NCBI RefSeq assembly: GCF_008119785.1
Contig: NZ_VSFA01000051.1
Location: 1 to 51,542 of the forward strand
From: Micromonospora sp. MP36
GTDB lineage: Bacteria > Actinomycetota > Actinomycetes > Mycobacteriales > Micromonosporaceae
DNA length: 51,542 nt
Direction of reading: 5' to 3'
In this document: one piece after another, positions 50,384 through 51,542 of the stretch
Numbering within the stretch: the stretch's first letter is position 1
Layout of the letters: every line of letters starts with the position of its first letter
The notes under the pieces: generated by a model
Seen by the model: only the letters and a program-made list of their open reading frames with translations
Databases searched by the model: none
What the model was told of the DNA's origin: nothing
Program-made: the position numbers and the translations under genes

Positions 50384-51415
50384 ATGCGTAGAACCCTCGC
50401 GGCGCTCGCCACGGCCGGTCTGCTCACCACCGTCCTGACCGGCGGTCCGCCGGCCTCCGCGAGCCCGGCACAGCTACCGGGCGGTCCATGCCTGCAGCCG
50501 AGCCAGAATGTGAGCCTGTCCAGCGTCGCCGGGTACGACGATGTCCGTCAGGTACTCGATCGGATCGAACGGACCAGCGGGGGACTGGTCAGGGTCGACT
50601 CGGCCGGGACCTCCGGCGAGGGGCGCGAGTTGCTGTACGCGACGGTCGGCAGCGGTCCCACGACCTTCTGGCTGCAGGCCAGGATCCACGGCAATGAGCT
50701 GCACAGTACCGAGGCGGTGCTCCAGATCCTCGATCACCTCGCCAGTGGGTTCCCGCAGGCACGCCTGATCCGCGAGAAGCTCACCGTCGTGGTGATCCCG
50801 ATGTACAACCCCGACGGCTCCGAGGCGAACATCCGGCAGAGCACGACCCCCAACCGCATCGATCTCAACCGCGACTGGGAGAACTTCGCCCAGCCGGAGT
50901 CCGCCGCCTTCTGGCGACTGTGGCGCCAGGTCGCCCCGCAGTTCGCGCTCGACCTGCACCACATGGGCGAGGCGCCCGTGGTCAACGGCACCGACCAGCT
51001 CAACCAGTTCCAGATCGGCGCCCGGTCCATCGACCCGTCACGGATGACCGCCGAGCAGTGGCTCACGAACCGGCAGATGGCCATGGTGAGCGTCGACGCG
51101 CTCGACCGCTACGGACTCGCCAACGTCGCGCACTATCCGCTGATCGACATCACGAACGCCGTGCTCAGCCGCATGCTCATGGGCGGCACGGCACCGGCGG
51201 GTGAGCAGCCCGTGGCGCAGACACCCACCCGGGGTGCCATCTTCTACGAGGTACGCTCCGTCGGCCAGAAGAGCAACGGGCAGCTCGAGAACCTGTTCCG
51301 GATCCCGACCATGGCGGTTCTGCTGGCCGCTGCTGACGGATCCTTGATGTCGCACGACGTGTCCCAGTATGCCAACCTGCCGTTCGCCAGCCAGGTGCCG
51401 TGCGGCCAGGTCTGA
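50384..51415 (+). CDS. Secreted M14 zinc carboxypeptidase
   Basis: The ATG at 50384 follows GGAGGAG by 5 bases. A Sec signal (RRTLAALATAGLLTTVLTGG, cleavage near ASA) precedes a 343-aa M14 peptidase. Zinc ligands are visible in RIHGNELHS (HxxE) and in DLHHMGE (third His); the substrate-binding Asn-Arg pair is in RIDLNRDWE, and the catalytic Glu is in IFYEVRS. It removes C-terminal residues from peptides outside the cell. A terminator follows. Confidence 0.88.
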   Translation: MRRTLAALATAGLLTTVLTGGPPASASPAQLPGGPCLQPSQNVSLSSVAGYDDVRQVLDRIERTSGGLVRVDSAGTSGEGRELLYATVGSGPTTFWLQARIHGNELHSTEAVLQILDHLASGFPQARLIREKLTVVVIPMYNPDGSEANIRQSTTPNRIDLNRDWENFAQPESAAFWRLWRQVAPQFALDLHHMGEAPVVNGTDQLNQFQIGARSIDPSRMTAEQWLTNRQMAMVSVDALDRYGLANVAHYPLIDITNAVLSRMLMGGTAPAGEQPVAQTPTRGAIFYEVRSVGQKSNGQLENLFRIPTMAVLLAAADGSLMSHDVSQYANLPFASQVPCGQV

Positions 51416-51423
51416 CCACGCCA

Positions 51424-51467
51424 GCGCCGCGGTGGGCACCCACGTCCGGTAAGGCCCACCGCGGCGC
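51424..51467 (+). terminator. Terminator after the carboxypeptidase gene
   Basis: GCGCCGCGGTGGGC (51424-51437) pairs perfectly with GCCCACCGCGGCGC (51454-51467), 14 bp with a 16-base loop, 8 bases after the stop codon. Confidence 0.8.
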
Positions 51468-51542
51468 CAGGTACGGGTGCGCTGAAGGTGTGCTGTCATT
51501 GCGGCGCAGCGGCCACCGCAGCCAATCCCGGCTCAGGCACAC

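Overview
The window is very GC-rich, dense with coding sequence, and uses many ATGA/GTGA start-stop overlaps and GTG starts. Together with the gene families present (mycobacterial/Streptomyces-type ECF factors, YtrA-type GntR, TnpB-only insertion sequence, short stress genes), this points to an actinomycete, most probably Micromonosporaceae (Micromonospora-like). The genus is inference; no rRNA or marker gene is present.

Region 1 (1-2300): the right end of a TnpB-only IS605-type element (gene cut by the window edge) with a recognisable omega-RNA/right-end structure, followed by small hypothetical genes, including a phage-flavoured ATPGPW protein and a coupled pair ending in a zinc-ribbon protein.

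Region 2 (2300-28570) is the core: a complete L-rhamnose scavenging and catabolic locus. One operon encodes three secreted GH78 alpha-L-rhamnosidases of very different architecture (935, 1553 and 1282 aa). A convergent lacI-type regulator follows. A divergent operon then encodes a rhamnose ABC importer (ATPase, two permeases, lipoprotein), rhamnose mutarotase, isomerase, fused rhamnulose-1-P aldolase/lactaldehyde dehydrogenase, a stand-alone LuxR-type HTH, rhamnulokinase, and lutABC. The logic is: cut rhamnose from glycans outside, import it, isomerise, phosphorylate and split it to DHAP and L-lactaldehyde, oxidise the latter to L-lactate, and burn the lactate to pyruvate with LutABC. The same 12-bp word TGAAACGATTCA sits just downstream of the proposed promoters of both operons, and a related word lies in the lacI upstream region, so the LacI protein is the likely regulator of all three units.

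Two non-coding features in region 2 stand out. First, a 330-nt hairpin-rich stretch of clearly lower GC (about 59% by hand count over 20101-20400) lies between the importer and the catabolic genes. Second, two copies of an 80-bp repeat sit exactly at stop/start junctions and bring their own Shine-Dalgarno sequence.

Region 3 (28580-35000): a voltage-gated-type ion channel with an EF-hand-like loop, a 5'-truncated gene relic, an overlapping cluster of stress genes (BON, STAS with zinc ribbon, GlsB-like membrane protein, STAS), and a response regulator/histidine kinase/GerMN lipoprotein operon.

Region 4 (35370-44990): mostly single genes: DHA2 exporter, TMEM175-type channel, DinB-like protein, alpha/beta hydrolase, MarR-GNAT fusion, ECF41-type sigma factor, ankyrin protein, cytochrome P450 and an unknown protein. 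Convergent pairs are separated by perfect hairpins.

Region 5 (45100-51542): a self-regulated YtrA-type GntR/ABC transporter operon, a Tat-type lipoprotein beta-propeller, an ECF sigma factor with a membrane partner, and a secreted M14 carboxypeptidase.
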